Position numbers and translations under genes: made by a program | The notes under the pieces: generated by a model | What the model saw: only the letters and a program-made list of their open reading frames with translations | Told to the model about the DNA's origin: nothing | The model's database searches: none | In this document: positions 7,961 through 15,913 of the stretch, one piece after another | Layout of the letters: every line of letters begins with the position of its first letter | Position numbering within the stretch: position 1 is the stretch's first letter | Origin: Gammaproteobacteria bacterium | GTDB lineage: Bacteria; Pseudomonadota; Gammaproteobacteria; Steroidobacterales; Steroidobacteraceae | DNA: 31,539 bases | Assembly: GCA_005877965.1 (NCBI GenBank) | Contig: VBNP01000027.1 | Location: forward strand, 1-31,539 | Reading direction: 5' to 3'

Positions 7961-8674
7961 TCACACGAGTTGCTCGCGGGTGAATTCCCAGCTCGCCCCG
8001 CCCTCATCCTTCGCGCAGCGCACCCGCGCGCGCGAGGCGGCGATGAACCAGGTGTGCTGGGAATGGGGCTTGCCGCGGCCGAACGCCGCGGGGTCGAGCA
8101 CCGCCGCGCACGCGGCATGTTCGGGGTCGCGCACGGATTCGTAGCGGAAGAGCTGGATGTGCGCCGCGCGCGCCGTGGCACCGAACGCCTGCGTGCCCTG
8201 GTAGCTCACGCGGTGCGTCCAGACTGAGGCGTCGCGCACCAGCGGCTCAAGCGTCAAATCCACCGCCGCTGCGGTGCGCACCGCGGCGCGAAACGCCGTG
8301 TGCGGCACGGGCTTCAGGTCGGGCGTTGCGGGAGAGTCGAGCAGAAAGCGCAGTCGCCAGTAGCTCTTCTCCGCCAACGCCGTGCGCAGCACCTCCGCGC
8401 CGTACCAGACTCCGGCCTCCAGCGGCGCGCGGAAACGGGAGCTGAAGTGCGGGCGGTAGCGAAACGGCGTGGCGAGCAGATAGTGGAGCCTGCGCGCCGC
8501 CGGCGGCAGCGGCGGCTTGCTCTCCTCGAGCAGGTGCTCGAGGCTCGCCTGCTCCTCGAGCGAGTCGACCAGCCGCATGGTCGAGGCGGTGTGCTGCGCC
8601 TCGACTACACGCCACAGCTCGTGGCTGTAAGGGCGCGCCTCAGATACGAGCGCGGGCGGCGTCCAGGTAGTCAA
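7961..8674 (-). CDS. RES-domain toxin of an Xre-RES toxin-antitoxin pair
   Basis: A 237-aa RES protein. Characterised members of this family degrade NAD+ (NAD+ phosphorylase/glycohydrolase or ADP-ribosyltransferase-like fold) and stop growth unless held by an Xre antitoxin. Seen here: TPPALVSEARP and LWRVVEAQH at the N-terminus, LVDSLEEQ, KPPLPP, HYLLATPFRY, then SRF (R80), VWYGAEV (Y91) and LAEKSYWR (E102), which fit the conserved Arg-Tyr-Glu positions of the family. The only ATG near the N-terminus would delete the conserved RVVEAQ region. The frame stays open upstream, and TTG 8672-8674 gives MTTWTPPALVSEARP, the usual family N-terminus, so I chose it. It then overlaps the antitoxin by 35 bp, suggesting translational coupling. 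No key residue appears lost, so the toxin looks intact. Confidence 0.87.
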   Translation of the reverse strand: MTTWTPPALVSEARPYSHELWRVVEAQHTASTMRLVDSLEEQASLEHLLEESKPPLPPAARRLHYLLATPFRYRPHFSSRFRAPLEAGVWYGAEVLRTALAEKSYWRLRFLLDSPATPDLKPVPHTAFRAAVRTAAAVDLTLEPLVRDASVWTHRVSYQGTQAFGATARAAHIQLFRYESVRDPEHAACAAVLDPAAFGRGKPHSQHTWFIAASRARVRCAKDEGGASWEFTREQLV

Positions 8675-9023
8675 CCGTGCGCACCAGGCCCGCGGGTTCG
8701 CGGATGAGCGCCAGGGGCGCCCCGCCCAGGGCATGGTTATCGCTGCGCAGCCAGGCACGCGCGGCGGCATCATCCGAGCCGACGATGGCGTCCAGGGAGC
8801 GGAACAGCCGCACGAACAGCGCCGCGAGCTGCCAGGGCTTGGAGCCGGGCTCGAGTGCCTTGCGGCCATGGGCGATGCGCGATAACGTCGCCCCGCTCAC
8901 TCCGATGACCTGCGCCAGGTCCGCCTGCGCCACGGCGAGGAAGCGCGCCGCACGCACCGTGGCGCGCGACAGGATGACGCCGGGATCGGGCGCCGGGCGG
9001 GTTTTGACGGCGGGGGTGCTCAT
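8640..9023 (-). CDS. Xre-type antitoxin (MbcA/ParS-like) for the RES toxin
   Basis: A 127-aa protein with an N-terminal helix-turn-helix (AQADLAQVIGVSGATLSRIAHG, residues about 30-55) followed by an Xre/MbcA/ParS-type C-terminal toxin-binding region (LAALFVRLFRSLDAIVG and AWLRSDNHALGGAPLALI). The C-terminus (LVRTVDYLDAARARI) is typical for antitoxins that plug the RES active site. It is the first gene of the pair, the usual order. Antitoxins of this family repress their own operon, and a palindrome lies directly before the ATG at 9023. No Shine-Dalgarno sequence is visible there, so translation may start on a leaderless or near-leaderless transcript. Confidence 0.88.
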   Translation of the reverse strand: MSTPAVKTRPAPDPGVILSRATVRAARFLAVAQADLAQVIGVSGATLSRIAHGRKALEPGSKPWQLAALFVRLFRSLDAIVGSDDAAARAWLRSDNHALGGAPLALIREPAGLVRTVDYLDAARARI

Positions 9024-9025
9024 TT

Positions 9026-9062
9026 CAGTGGCAATATTACCACTGATTTCTTTCTACAGCAA
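9026..9062 (-). promoter_or_regulatory. Promoter and palindromic operator of the Xre-RES pair
   Basis: Bases 9026-9045 read CAGTGGCAATATTACCACTG, an inverted repeat with 6-bp arms around an AATATT core and one mismatched pair. On the minus strand it contains TAATAT (9034-9039) as a -10 element, with TTGCTG (9057-9062) 17 bp upstream as a weak -35. Predicted transcription would begin about 3-5 bases before the ATG at 9023. Antitoxin binding here would block RNA polymerase directly. Confidence 0.6.
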
Positions 9063-9076
9063 AACGGCACGGGCGG

Positions 9077-10009
9077 TCAGTGAAAGTCCCCCGCCTCAGC
9101 GTTCACGATCCCGTCCTTGCCGTTCTTCTTGGCTCGCTTCAGGGCTGTCCGGCAGGCCTTCAGGAGTCCCTCGAGCGGCAGCGCGCGCGGCGGCACGAGA
9201 CTCGCGATGCCGGCGCTCATGGTGACGTAGCGCCCGGCGCCGGCCGTCGGGTGATGCATGAGCAGGTCGCGCACGCGCCGCGACACCACCTCGGCGTACT
9301 GCGTGGCCTTGTCCGCAGCCTCTCCCTGGGTCAACACGGCGAAGGTTCCGCCCTCCCAGCGGCCGACGAGATCCCCGCGCCGCTTGTACGCGGCGCCGAC
9401 CACGCGCGCGACGCGCCGGATGCAGGCATCACCCGCCGAGCGGTCGAACTTGTCGTTGTAGGCGCCGAGATCGTCGATGTCGAACAGGGTCAGGCCGATC
9501 TCGTGCGAGTCGCGCTGCGCGAGCACCCAGTCACGCTGCAGCAGCTCCTCGAAGTATGCGCGTGAGTGCAGGCCCGTGAGGCGGTCCTCCCGCAGCCAGG
9601 TCGGCAGTCCTGCCGGCATGCGCTCCGCCGCCTTCAGGCGCTCGCTGGCATCGCGGTGGTAGCCGATGAAGTGAGTGAGCTGGCCGGCGGGGCTGCGCAC
9701 CGGCTGCACCACCATCTCGTTCCAGAACAGCGTGCCGTCGGGACGGTAGTTGCGCACCAGCACGCGCGCCGGCTCGCCCCGTTCCAGCGCCTCGCGCAGG
9801 CGCGTGCGCGCCTCCTGGTCGCGGTCCGTGCCCTGCAGCATGCGCAGGTTGGTGCCCAGCAGCGCCGCCGCCGGGAAGCCGCACATGTCCGCGAACGCCG
9901 AGTTGACGAACAGCACCGGGCAGTCGCGGGCGGCGGCGTCGCAGATCACGATGCCTTCGGGCGAGCTCTCGACCACGCGCCGCCAGGCCTCCGCCGACCA
10001 GTTGTTCAT
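9077..10009 (-). CDS. PAS (LOV-like, no photoactive Cys) plus degenerate GGDEF protein
   Basis: A 310-aa soluble protein. Residues 1-130 form a PAS domain close to the LOV subgroup: NLRMLQG (54-60), RNYRPDGTLFWNE (86-98) and THFIGYHRD (112-120). The LOV cysteine of the NCRFLQ motif is Leu55 here, and the usual flavin-contacting Gln appears to be His. Residues 140-310 form a GGDEF domain with DRLTGLHSR and FDIDDLGAYNDKF, but the signature reads EGGTF (219-223) instead of GGDEF/GGEEF. An RxxD product-binding I-site is kept (R210, D213). Diguanylate cyclase activity is therefore doubtful, and a c-di-GMP-binding or protein-interaction role is possible. ATG 10009 overlaps the nagZ stop by 4 bp, so it is the coupled last gene of the chain. 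An upstream in-frame extension to 10084 inside nagZ is unlikely to be used. Confidence 0.85.
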   Translation of the reverse strand: MNNWSAEAWRRVVESSPEGIVICDAAARDCPVLFVNSAFADMCGFPAAALLGTNLRMLQGTDRDQEARTRLREALERGEPARVLVRNYRPDGTLFWNEMVVQPVRSPAGQLTHFIGYHRDASERLKAAERMPAGLPTWLREDRLTGLHSRAYFEELLQRDWVLAQRDSHEIGLTLFDIDDLGAYNDKFDRSAGDACIRRVARVVGAAYKRRGDLVGRWEGGTFAVLTQGEAADKATQYAEVVSRRVRDLLMHHPTAGAGRYVTMSAGIASLVPPRALPLEGLLKACRTALKRAKKNGKDGIVNAEAGDFH

Positions 10010-11061
10010 GAGTCGCGCCCGGCGTCCAGCGTCAGAGCCGGGGCGGCTGCGGCGCGCGCCAGCAACTCGCGCGCGCGCATCCATTCAGCCGAGGCCTGGA
10101 GCCCGGAACGCACGGTGCCGGCGCGCCCGTGCAGGCGCACCAGGCGCAGGCTCGATGCCGGCTGCGGCTCGGCATCCAGGTGTTCGAGCAGCTCGATGAC
10201 GCTCGCACGGTTGTTACAGACCGGTAACATGTCGCAACCCGCCGACAGCGCCTGCCGTGCCCGGGTCACAACGTCCCCGTAGGCCGCGGCGGCCCCTCCC
10301 ATGGACAGATCATCGGCAAACACTACCCCCTGGAACCTGAGCTCTCCGCGCAGCACGTCGCGAATCCAGCGGCTCGAGAGGCTTGCCGGGGCGGAATCCA
10401 CCGCCGGAAACAGCACGTGGGCCACCATGACCGCCGGCAGCCCGTTGGCCGTCAGCCGCCGGTAGGGGGCGAGGTCCGGGGCCAGGTCCGGGAGGGCGCG
10501 GCGGTCGACCGGCAGGGTGAGGTGGGAGTCGGCCACCACCGCCCCGTGTCCGGGGAAGTGCTTGGCCGTGGCCGCCATGCCCGCATCCCGCATCCCATGC
10601 ATCCAGGCGACGGCCAGCTGACCCACGGCATCCGACAGCGCATGGAACGCCCGGTCCCCGATGATGCTCACGCCATGATCGAGGTCCACGCACGGCGCAA
10701 AGGAGATGTCGACCCCGTGCGCGCGCAGCTCCGCCGCCATCAGCCAGCCCATGTTGCGCGAGAGCGCAAGTCCCGCGCGCGCGTCCAGGTCGAATTCGTG
10801 ACCGATACGCCGCGCGGGGGGCAGGAGTGAGAATCCCTGGCGGAACCGCTGCACCCGCCCGCCCTCGTGATCCACGGCCACGATCAGCGGCGGCGTGCGC
10901 TCGGCATGAATCGCGCCGACCAGTGCGGTGAGCTGCTCGGGATCGGTGTAGTTGCGCGTGAAGAGGATGACGCCGCCCACCAGCGGATGGCGCAGCAACT
11001 CGCGCTCCTCCGCGGTGACTGAGCTGCCCACGAGATCGATCATCAGGGGGCCGAGACTCAT
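10006..11061 (-). CDS. nagZ: Beta-N-acetylhexosaminidase NagZ (peptidoglycan recycling)
   Basis: A GH3-family cytoplasmic enzyme of 351 aa that cleaves GlcNAc from anhydromuropeptides during cell-wall recycling. In gammaproteobacteria the products can also feed AmpR-type beta-lactamase induction. Seen: DHEGGRVQRF (64-73), AKHFPGHGAVVADSH (166-180), which carries the substrate-binding KHFPGHG and the Asp/His pair of NagZ, and FADDLSMGG (249-256) with the nucleophilic Asp. Length is normal and no signal peptide is present, matching a cytosolic location. The ATG overlaps the rlmD stop (ATGA) and its own stop overlaps the next gene in the same way. Confidence 0.96.
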   Translation of the reverse strand: MSLGPLMIDLVGSSVTAEERELLRHPLVGGVILFTRNYTDPEQLTALVGAIHAERTPPLIVAVDHEGGRVQRFRQGFSLLPPARRIGHEFDLDARAGLALSRNMGWLMAAELRAHGVDISFAPCVDLDHGVSIIGDRAFHALSDAVGQLAVAWMHGMRDAGMAATAKHFPGHGAVVADSHLTLPVDRRALPDLAPDLAPYRRLTANGLPAVMVAHVLFPAVDSAPASLSSRWIRDVLRGELRFQGVVFADDLSMGGAAAAYGDVVTRARQALSAGCDMLPVCNNRASVIELLEHLDAEPQPASSLRLVRLHGRAGTVRSGLQASAEWMRARELLARAAAAPALTLDAGRDS

Positions 11062-12398
11062 GCCGGCGGCGCCGTGCGTTGGGCCGGCCGGCCGCCGGCC
11101 GTCAGCAGCGCCAGCGATTCAACGTGCGTGGTATGCGGAAACATGTCGACTATACCCGCCGCCTGGAGCGCGAAGCCGTGCTCGTGCACCAGTACCGAAA
11201 GATCGCGCGCCAGACTCCCCGGGTGACAGGAAATATACAACACCCGCTGCGGCGCCAGCGCCGCCACCGCCGCCAACACCGCGGCCGCCCCGGTGCGCGG
11301 GGGGTCGAGCAGCACGTGTGTATAGCGCTGGCGCATCCAGGCGAGCGCCGCGTCGGGCGGTGTCGCGAGGTTGGCGAGGTGGAATTCGGCGTTGGCGATG
11401 CCGTTGCGACCGGCGTTGCCGCGGGCACGCTCGATGAGCGCGCCTTCGCCGTCCACTCCCACCGCACGCCCCGCCGAGCGCGCGAGTGCCAGGGTGAAGT
11501 TTCCCAGGCCGCAGTACAGATCGAGCAGCCTTGAGGCGCAATCGAGCTCCAGCAGTTCCGCCGCCCGCTCCACCAGGGCCTCGTTGACCGCGCCGTTCAC
11601 CTGGATGAAGTCGACGGGCGCGAATTCCAGCTCCACCCCGGAGCGCGCCAGTCTGTAGCGCAACGGCTCGACCGGCGGGTCCAGCGGCACCACGGATTCC
11701 AGGCCGGCAGGCTGCAGGTACAGCCGCACCGCGTATGCGGCGGCGAACTGTCGCAGCCGCGCCGCATCCGCCTGCGAGGGCGCGCTCAGCACCCGCAGCA
11801 CCAGCGCCGTGGCGTGGTCGGCGACCGCCACCTCGATCTGCGGCACCTGCTCGCGGATGCTGAGCTCGGTCAGCATGGCCGCGAGCGGCGCGATCAGCTC
11901 TCCCACCGGCGCCGCCAGCACCTCGCAGCGCGCGAGCTGCGCCACGTAGGGCGCGGCGCGCTCGCGAAATCCAACCACCACGGTGCCCTTCTTGCGCACG
12001 AACTTCACGCCCAGGCGCGCCCGGCGGCGGTAAGCCCAGACCGGTCCGGCGAGCGGCGCCAGCCACCTGGCGGGCTGGACGCGGGCCACCCGCGCGAGCG
12101 TTTCGGCGAGCTCGGTCTGTTTCGCCTCCCGCTGGGCCGCGGGCGAGAGGTGCTGCAGGGCGCAGCCCCCGCACACGCCGAAGTGCGCGCAGCGCGGCGC
12201 GACCCGCGCCGCGGACGGCTCCAGGACCTCGAGCAGCTCGGCGTCATCGTGCTGACGGTGGCGGCGCGTACGGCGCAGGCGGATCCGCTCGCCCGGCAGC
12301 GCCCCCGCGACGAATACGGTCTTGCCGCCGCGCACCACCCCCTCGCCCTCGTGGGTGAGCCCGGTGACGAGCGCGGTCTCTGCCGCGGCGGCGCTCAC
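11058..12398 (-). CDS. rlmD: 23S rRNA (uracil-5-)-methyltransferase RlmD
   Basis: A 446-aa SAM-dependent enzyme that makes m5U at position 1939 (E. coli numbering) of 23S rRNA. The N-terminus is a TRAM RNA-binding domain (about 5-65). Cys70, Cys76 and Cys79 in CAHFGVCGGC, with a later Cys in LARCEVL, form the [4Fe-4S] site. The Rossmann domain has LDLYCGLGNFTLALA and LDPPRTGAA, and YISCHPGSLARDL carries the catalytic Cys. The start is GTG 12396-12398, directly after the exonuclease stop. An unusual tail rich in Ala and Pro follows the catalytic domain but is short. Confidence 0.95.
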   Translation of the reverse strand: MSAAAAETALVTGLTHEGEGVVRGGKTVFVAGALPGERIRLRRTRRHRQHDDAELLEVLEPSAARVAPRCAHFGVCGGCALQHLSPAAQREAKQTELAETLARVARVQPARWLAPLAGPVWAYRRRARLGVKFVRKKGTVVVGFRERAAPYVAQLARCEVLAAPVGELIAPLAAMLTELSIREQVPQIEVAVADHATALVLRVLSAPSQADAARLRQFAAAYAVRLYLQPAGLESVVPLDPPVEPLRYRLARSGVELEFAPVDFIQVNGAVNEALVERAAELLELDCASRLLDLYCGLGNFTLALARSAGRAVGVDGEGALIERARGNAGRNGIANAEFHLANLATPPDAALAWMRQRYTHVLLDPPRTGAAAVLAAVAALAPQRVLYISCHPGSLARDLSVLVHEHGFALQAAGIVDMFPHTTHVESLALLTAGGRPAQRTAPPA

Positions 12399-13172
12399 TT
12401 AAGGCCCCTCCCAGGCGCGCAGGAACTCCGCCAGGTGGGGTTCCTTCGCGGCCTGCAACAGCGTCTTCACGCGCTCGACTTCCTCGGCGTACTGCTCGCG
12501 CGAGAGCTGCCCGCGCAACTGCCCGAAGCGCAGGTAAATGAGCCAGGTGTTGAGCACGTCGGTCTCGCAGTAGCGCCGGATGCCCGCGAGGTTGCCGTCC
12601 TGCCAGGCGTCCCACACCTGGCTGCCCTCGAAGCCGAGCTTGCCGGGCAGCCCCAGCAGGCATGCCATGGTGGCGAGCGATACCCGGCCGCGGTTCTGGA
12701 AGCCCGACAGCACGTCCATGAGATCGGTGTGCCGCCAGTGGTAGCGGCTGAGGTAGTTGTTGTAGCGGAACGCGGGATCCTCCGCGCCGGTCTCCCAGAA
12801 GCGCGGCGCCTGGACCCCGGCGAGCAGCGCGCGGTAGGTCAGCACCGGCAGATCGAATGCCGAGCCGTTCCAGGACACCAGAGCAGGCGAGAATTTCTCG
12901 ATGCCATCGAAGAAGCGCTGCACCAGCTCGCCTTCGGGGGTCTCGCAGTCGCCGACACTCCACAGCCGCAAACCCTCGGCCGTGCGCAGCGCGCACGAGA
13001 TCGCCACCACGCGGTGCTGCTCCAGGGACAGGAAATCCCCGCCCGTGTCCTGGCGGCGCAGTGCAAACATGGCCTTCGCCACCTGCCCGTCCGCGAGACC
13101 CTCCAGGCCGTAGAGCCGCCGTCCGAGGGCGACGTCCGGCACGGTCTCGATATCGAATACCAGGGTGTTCAA
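12399..13172 (-). CDS. Predicted 3'-5' exonuclease (PolB-like exonuclease domain)
   Basis: A 257-aa DEDD-superfamily protein of the PolB-type exonuclease group (PF10108-like). ExoI FDIETVPD holds the first acidic pair, ExoII SWNGSAFDLPVL the third Asp, and ExoIII YCETDVLNTWL the last. These are the metal-binding residues of a two-metal exonuclease; the DNA or RNA substrate is not known. The TTG at 13170-13172 gives MNTLVFDIETVPD, the normal N-terminus for the family. It overlaps the acpS stop as TTGA, copying the ATGA junctions of its neighbours. Upstream residues in this frame (a Gly/Arg-rich run) are clearly not part of the protein. Confidence 0.88.
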   Translation of the reverse strand: MNTLVFDIETVPDVALGRRLYGLEGLADGQVAKAMFALRRQDTGGDFLSLEQHRVVAISCALRTAEGLRLWSVGDCETPEGELVQRFFDGIEKFSPALVSWNGSAFDLPVLTYRALLAGVQAPRFWETGAEDPAFRYNNYLSRYHWRHTDLMDVLSGFQNRGRVSLATMACLLGLPGKLGFEGSQVWDAWQDGNLAGIRRYCETDVLNTWLIYLRFGQLRGQLSREQYAEEVERVKTLLQAAKEPHLAEFLRAWEGP

Positions 13173-13552
13173 GGGGCTCTCATGAGCACCGCCACCGCCA
13201 CCACCAGGCCGGCCTCGTCGGTGAGCGTCACGTGTGCTTCCCCGATCCGTAATGCCCGGCGCACACGCTCGCCGCGCGCCGAGAAGATCACTTCGGGCTT
13301 GCCCCACGCGTTCTGCACCACGCCCACGTCGCGGATCCACATGCCGTGCGCAAAGCCGGTCCCCATGGCTTTGACGATGGCCTCCTTGGCGGCGAAACGC
13401 ATGGCGAGGAAGCGCTCGCGGCGCTGCGTGCGCGCGAGCTGCGCATGCTCCTCGGGCATGAGCAGGTGCTCGATGAAGCGCGTACCGAAGCGCTCGAGCG
13501 TGCGCACGATGCGCCCGCTCTCCAGCACGTCGACGCCGATGCCAAAGATCAT
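13169..13552 (-). CDS. acpS: Holo-[acyl-carrier-protein] synthase AcpS
   Basis: A 127-aa enzyme that transfers 4'-phosphopantetheine from CoA to acyl carrier protein, activating fatty acid synthesis. The two family motifs are present: GIGVDVLESGRI near the N-terminus with the Mg-binding Asp, and RFAAKEAIVKAMGTGF with the catalytic Glu and Lys. Normal length. The ATG overlaps the pdxJ stop by 4 bp; pdxJ-acpS is a standard pair in proteobacteria. Confidence 0.96.
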   Translation of the reverse strand: MIFGIGVDVLESGRIVRTLERFGTRFIEHLLMPEEHAQLARTQRRERFLAMRFAAKEAIVKAMGTGFAHGMWIRDVGVVQNAWGKPEVIFSARGERVRRALRIGEAHVTLTDEAGLVVAVAVLMRAP

Positions 13553-14283
13553 GCGCGCGCCGCCGCCATCAGCGCCTTCATTTCACGCACCGCGGCGGCC
13601 AGGCCCACGTACAGGGCGTGCGCGATCAGGGCGTGACCGATGTTGAGCTCGACGATCTCGGGGAGCGCCGCCACGGGGCGCACATTGCGGTAGTTCAGGC
13701 CGTGGCCGGCATGGACTTCGAGCCCGAGACTCGCGCCCAGGCGTGCGGCCGCGCGCAGCCGCTCGAGCTCGGTGGCCTGGTGGGAGCCGGCGGCCTCCGC
13801 ATAGGCTCCGGTGTGCAGCTCGATAACCGGGGCGCCGGCGTGCGCCGCCGCCTCGACCTGCCTCGCGTCGGGATCGATGAACAACGCCACGCGCACCCCT
13901 GCCTGGCGCAGGTGAGCGGTGGCGTCGCGCACGCGCGCGGCCCGGGCAGCCACGTCCAGTCCCCCCTCGGTGGTGATCTCCTGGCGCCGTTCGGGCACGA
14001 AGCAGCAGTCCGCCGGGCGGACCTCGGCGGCGATGGCGAGCATTTCATCGGTCACCGCCAGCTCGAGATTCATGCGCGTCTGCAGCAGGCCGCGGAGCGA
14101 GCGCACGTCGTGATCCTGGATGTGGCGGCGGTCCTCGCGCAAGTGCAGCGTGATGCTGTCGGCGCCCGCGGTCTCGGCGGCGAGCGCCGCGTGCACCGGG
14201 TCCGGATAGCGGCCGCGACGCGCCTGGCGCAGCGTCGCCACGTGATCGACGTTGACCCCCAGTGAAATACCGCCGCTCGTCAT
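13549..14283 (-). CDS. pdxJ: Pyridoxine 5'-phosphate synthase PdxJ
   Basis: A 244-aa TIM-barrel enzyme that condenses 1-deoxyxylulose 5-phosphate with 3-amino-2-oxopropyl phosphate to pyridoxine 5'-phosphate, the last ring-forming step of the DXP-dependent vitamin B6 route. Seen: LGVNVDHVATLRQARR, HLREDRRHIQD, FVPERRQEITTEGGLD and HAGHGLNYRNV, covering the substrate- and phosphate-binding loops. ATG 14283 overlaps the recO stop as ATGA. The longer open frame upstream runs through recO and is not coding. Confidence 0.97.
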   Translation of the reverse strand: MTSGGISLGVNVDHVATLRQARRGRYPDPVHAALAAETAGADSITLHLREDRRHIQDHDVRSLRGLLQTRMNLELAVTDEMLAIAAEVRPADCCFVPERRQEITTEGGLDVAARAARVRDATAHLRQAGVRVALFIDPDARQVEAAAHAGAPVIELHTGAYAEAAGSHQATELERLRAAARLGASLGLEVHAGHGLNYRNVRPVAALPEIVELNIGHALIAHALYVGLAAAVREMKALMAAARA

Positions 14284-15011
14284 CGCGCCGCCTTTCGGGC
14301 CATCGACTTTGCCACGACGCGGGTGGCGAGCGGGCGGCCCTCGAGGCAGGCGCCGAGCGCCGCCCGCAACACCCGCCGCGCATCCTCGAGCGCACGCGCG
14401 CTGCCCAGGCTCTCGCGCGAGAGGCTCAGGAGCGAGCGGCCGGCGAGCGCGCCAGGGCTTTGCTGCGCAGCCGCGGGAACCAGCCCCTGCCCGGCACGGA
14501 AATGATAGTACCCCTGCGGTTCGATGCGCTTGCCGGTGTGCGCCTCGGTGGCCAGATCCAGGCCGTAACCGAGTACCTCGAGGAGCCGCTTCTCGAAGAT
14601 GCGCAGCGCCGGCTCGAGCGGCGCCCCGGCGCGCAGCCGGGTGAGCGTGCGGTGATAGTGATCGAACAGTTCGGGGAGCGGATCGTGGCGCGTCGTGAGC
14701 CTGATGAGGAGCTCGTTCAGGTAGAACGCGGCCAGCAGACGCTCGGGCGGCAGCCCCGGGCCGTGCTGCGCGCGCTCCGCACCGGTGAGCTGCGGCGCCT
14801 CGCCCCGCCCGCTCCATGACAGCAGCAGCAGCTGGAAGGGCTGCAGCACCGGAGCGAGTTTCGCACCCGGCCCGCGCACGGCGCGCGCGAACAGCGTGAG
14901 GCGCCCGTGCTCGCGCGTGAGTACCTCAAGGATGCGGCTGGTATCGCGCCACGGCCGGTGGTGCAGCAGGTAGCCGGGAGTGAGATCGATGCGGCGGGTG
15001 CTGCGGGTCAT
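14280..15011 (-). CDS. recO: DNA repair protein RecO
   Basis: A 243-aa protein of the RecFOR pathway, which loads RecA onto SSB-coated single-stranded DNA. The N-terminal OB fold is seen in GYLLHHRPWRDTSRILEVLTREHGRLTLFARAVRGP, a very typical RecO opening, here split across about residues 14-48. A helical C-terminal domain follows. The Cys residues of the zinc site found in some RecO proteins are absent, as is common in gammaproteobacteria. ATG 15011 overlaps the era stop (ATGA). The open frame extends upstream into era but lacks homology there. Confidence 0.93.
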   Translation of the reverse strand: MTRSTRRIDLTPGYLLHHRPWRDTSRILEVLTREHGRLTLFARAVRGPGAKLAPVLQPFQLLLLSWSGRGEAPQLTGAERAQHGPGLPPERLLAAFYLNELLIRLTTRHDPLPELFDHYHRTLTRLRAGAPLEPALRIFEKRLLEVLGYGLDLATEAHTGKRIEPQGYYHFRAGQGLVPAAAQQSPGALAGRSLLSLSRESLGSARALEDARRVLRAALGACLEGRPLATRVVAKSMARKAAR

Positions 15012-15913
15012 TCCAATCCCAGCTCCCGCAGGGCGCGGGCGTTGTCCGCCCAGTTCTCCCGCACCTTCACCCACAGGTTCAGGTGCAGACGCTGCTGGAG
15101 CATCTGGTTCAGCGCCAGCCGCGCCGATCGACCCACGCGCTTCAGCCGTTCGCCGCGGGCGCCGATGACGATCGGCTTCTGGCCCTCGCGATCCACCCAT
15201 ATCGCTGCGTCAACCATAAGCTGATGCCCTTCTACCGTCAGACGCTCAACCTCCACGGCGATACCGTAGGGCACCTCCTGGTTCAGTTCGAGCGTCAGCT
15301 TCTCGCGGATCATTTCCGCAATCCGGAAAGGCAGACCGCGGTCCGTCAGTTCGCCCTCCGGGAACAGTGCCGGCGACAGCGGCAGGTGCGCCGCGATGGC
15401 GTCCCTGAGAGCCTCGATGTTCTCGGCCTTGAGCGCCGAGACCGGCACGATGGCGAGAAACGCATGCCGCGCGGCGATCTCGCCCAGATACGGCAGCAGC
15501 CGTTCGCGCGGGCGCACGCGATCGATCTTGTTGACGGCCACAATCGCCGGGTGCGCGGTGAGCGCAACGCGCTCGAGCGCCAGCTCATCGTCCGGCATCC
15601 ACTTCGCCGCTTCCACCACCAGCACCGCGAGGTCCGCGGCCTCGAGTGCGGCGGTCGCGGTACGGTTCATCGCCTTGTTGAGTGCGCGACTCGCCCGGGC
15701 ATGGAGCCCCGGCGTGTCCAGGAACGCGATCTGCGCCTGGGGCGAGGTGAGCACGCCCAGAATGCGGTGGCGCGTGGTCTGCGGACGCGGCGTGACGATG
15801 CTGAGCTTGTGTCCGACGAGCGCATTGAGAAGCGTCGACTTGCCGACGTTCGGCCGTCCCACCAGCGCAGCGTACCCGCAGCGGAATCGTGGCGATGAGG
15901 CAGCGACAGTCAA
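15008..15913 (-). CDS. era: GTPase Era
   Basis: A 301-aa essential GTPase that binds the 3' end of 16S rRNA and checks 30S subunit maturation. G1 GRPNVGKST, G2 near the TTRHR segment, G3 DTPG and G4 NKID are all present, followed by a C-terminal KH domain with VIGARGERLK. The likely start is TTG 15911-15913, overlapping the rnc stop as TTGA. This gives an N-terminus of expected length before the first strand. rnc-era-recO is a conserved operon order. Confidence 0.97.
   Translation of the reverse strand: MTVAASSPRFRCGYAALVGRPNVGKSTLLNALVGHKLSIVTPRPQTTRHRILGVLTSPQAQIAFLDTPGLHARASRALNKAMNRTATAALEAADLAVLVVEAAKWMPDDELALERVALTAHPAIVAVNKIDRVRPRERLLPYLGEIAARHAFLAIVPVSALKAENIEALRDAIAAHLPLSPALFPEGELTDRGLPFRIAEMIREKLTLELNQEVPYGIAVEVERLTVEGHQLMVDAAIWVDREGQKPIVIGARGERLKRVGRSARLALNQMLQQRLHLNLWVKVRENWADNARALRELGLE

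Noticed and set aside
11814..13646. 610-codon plus-strand open frame
   Set aside because: It spans antisense of rlmD, the exonuclease and acpS, all confidently identified; no domain is visible.
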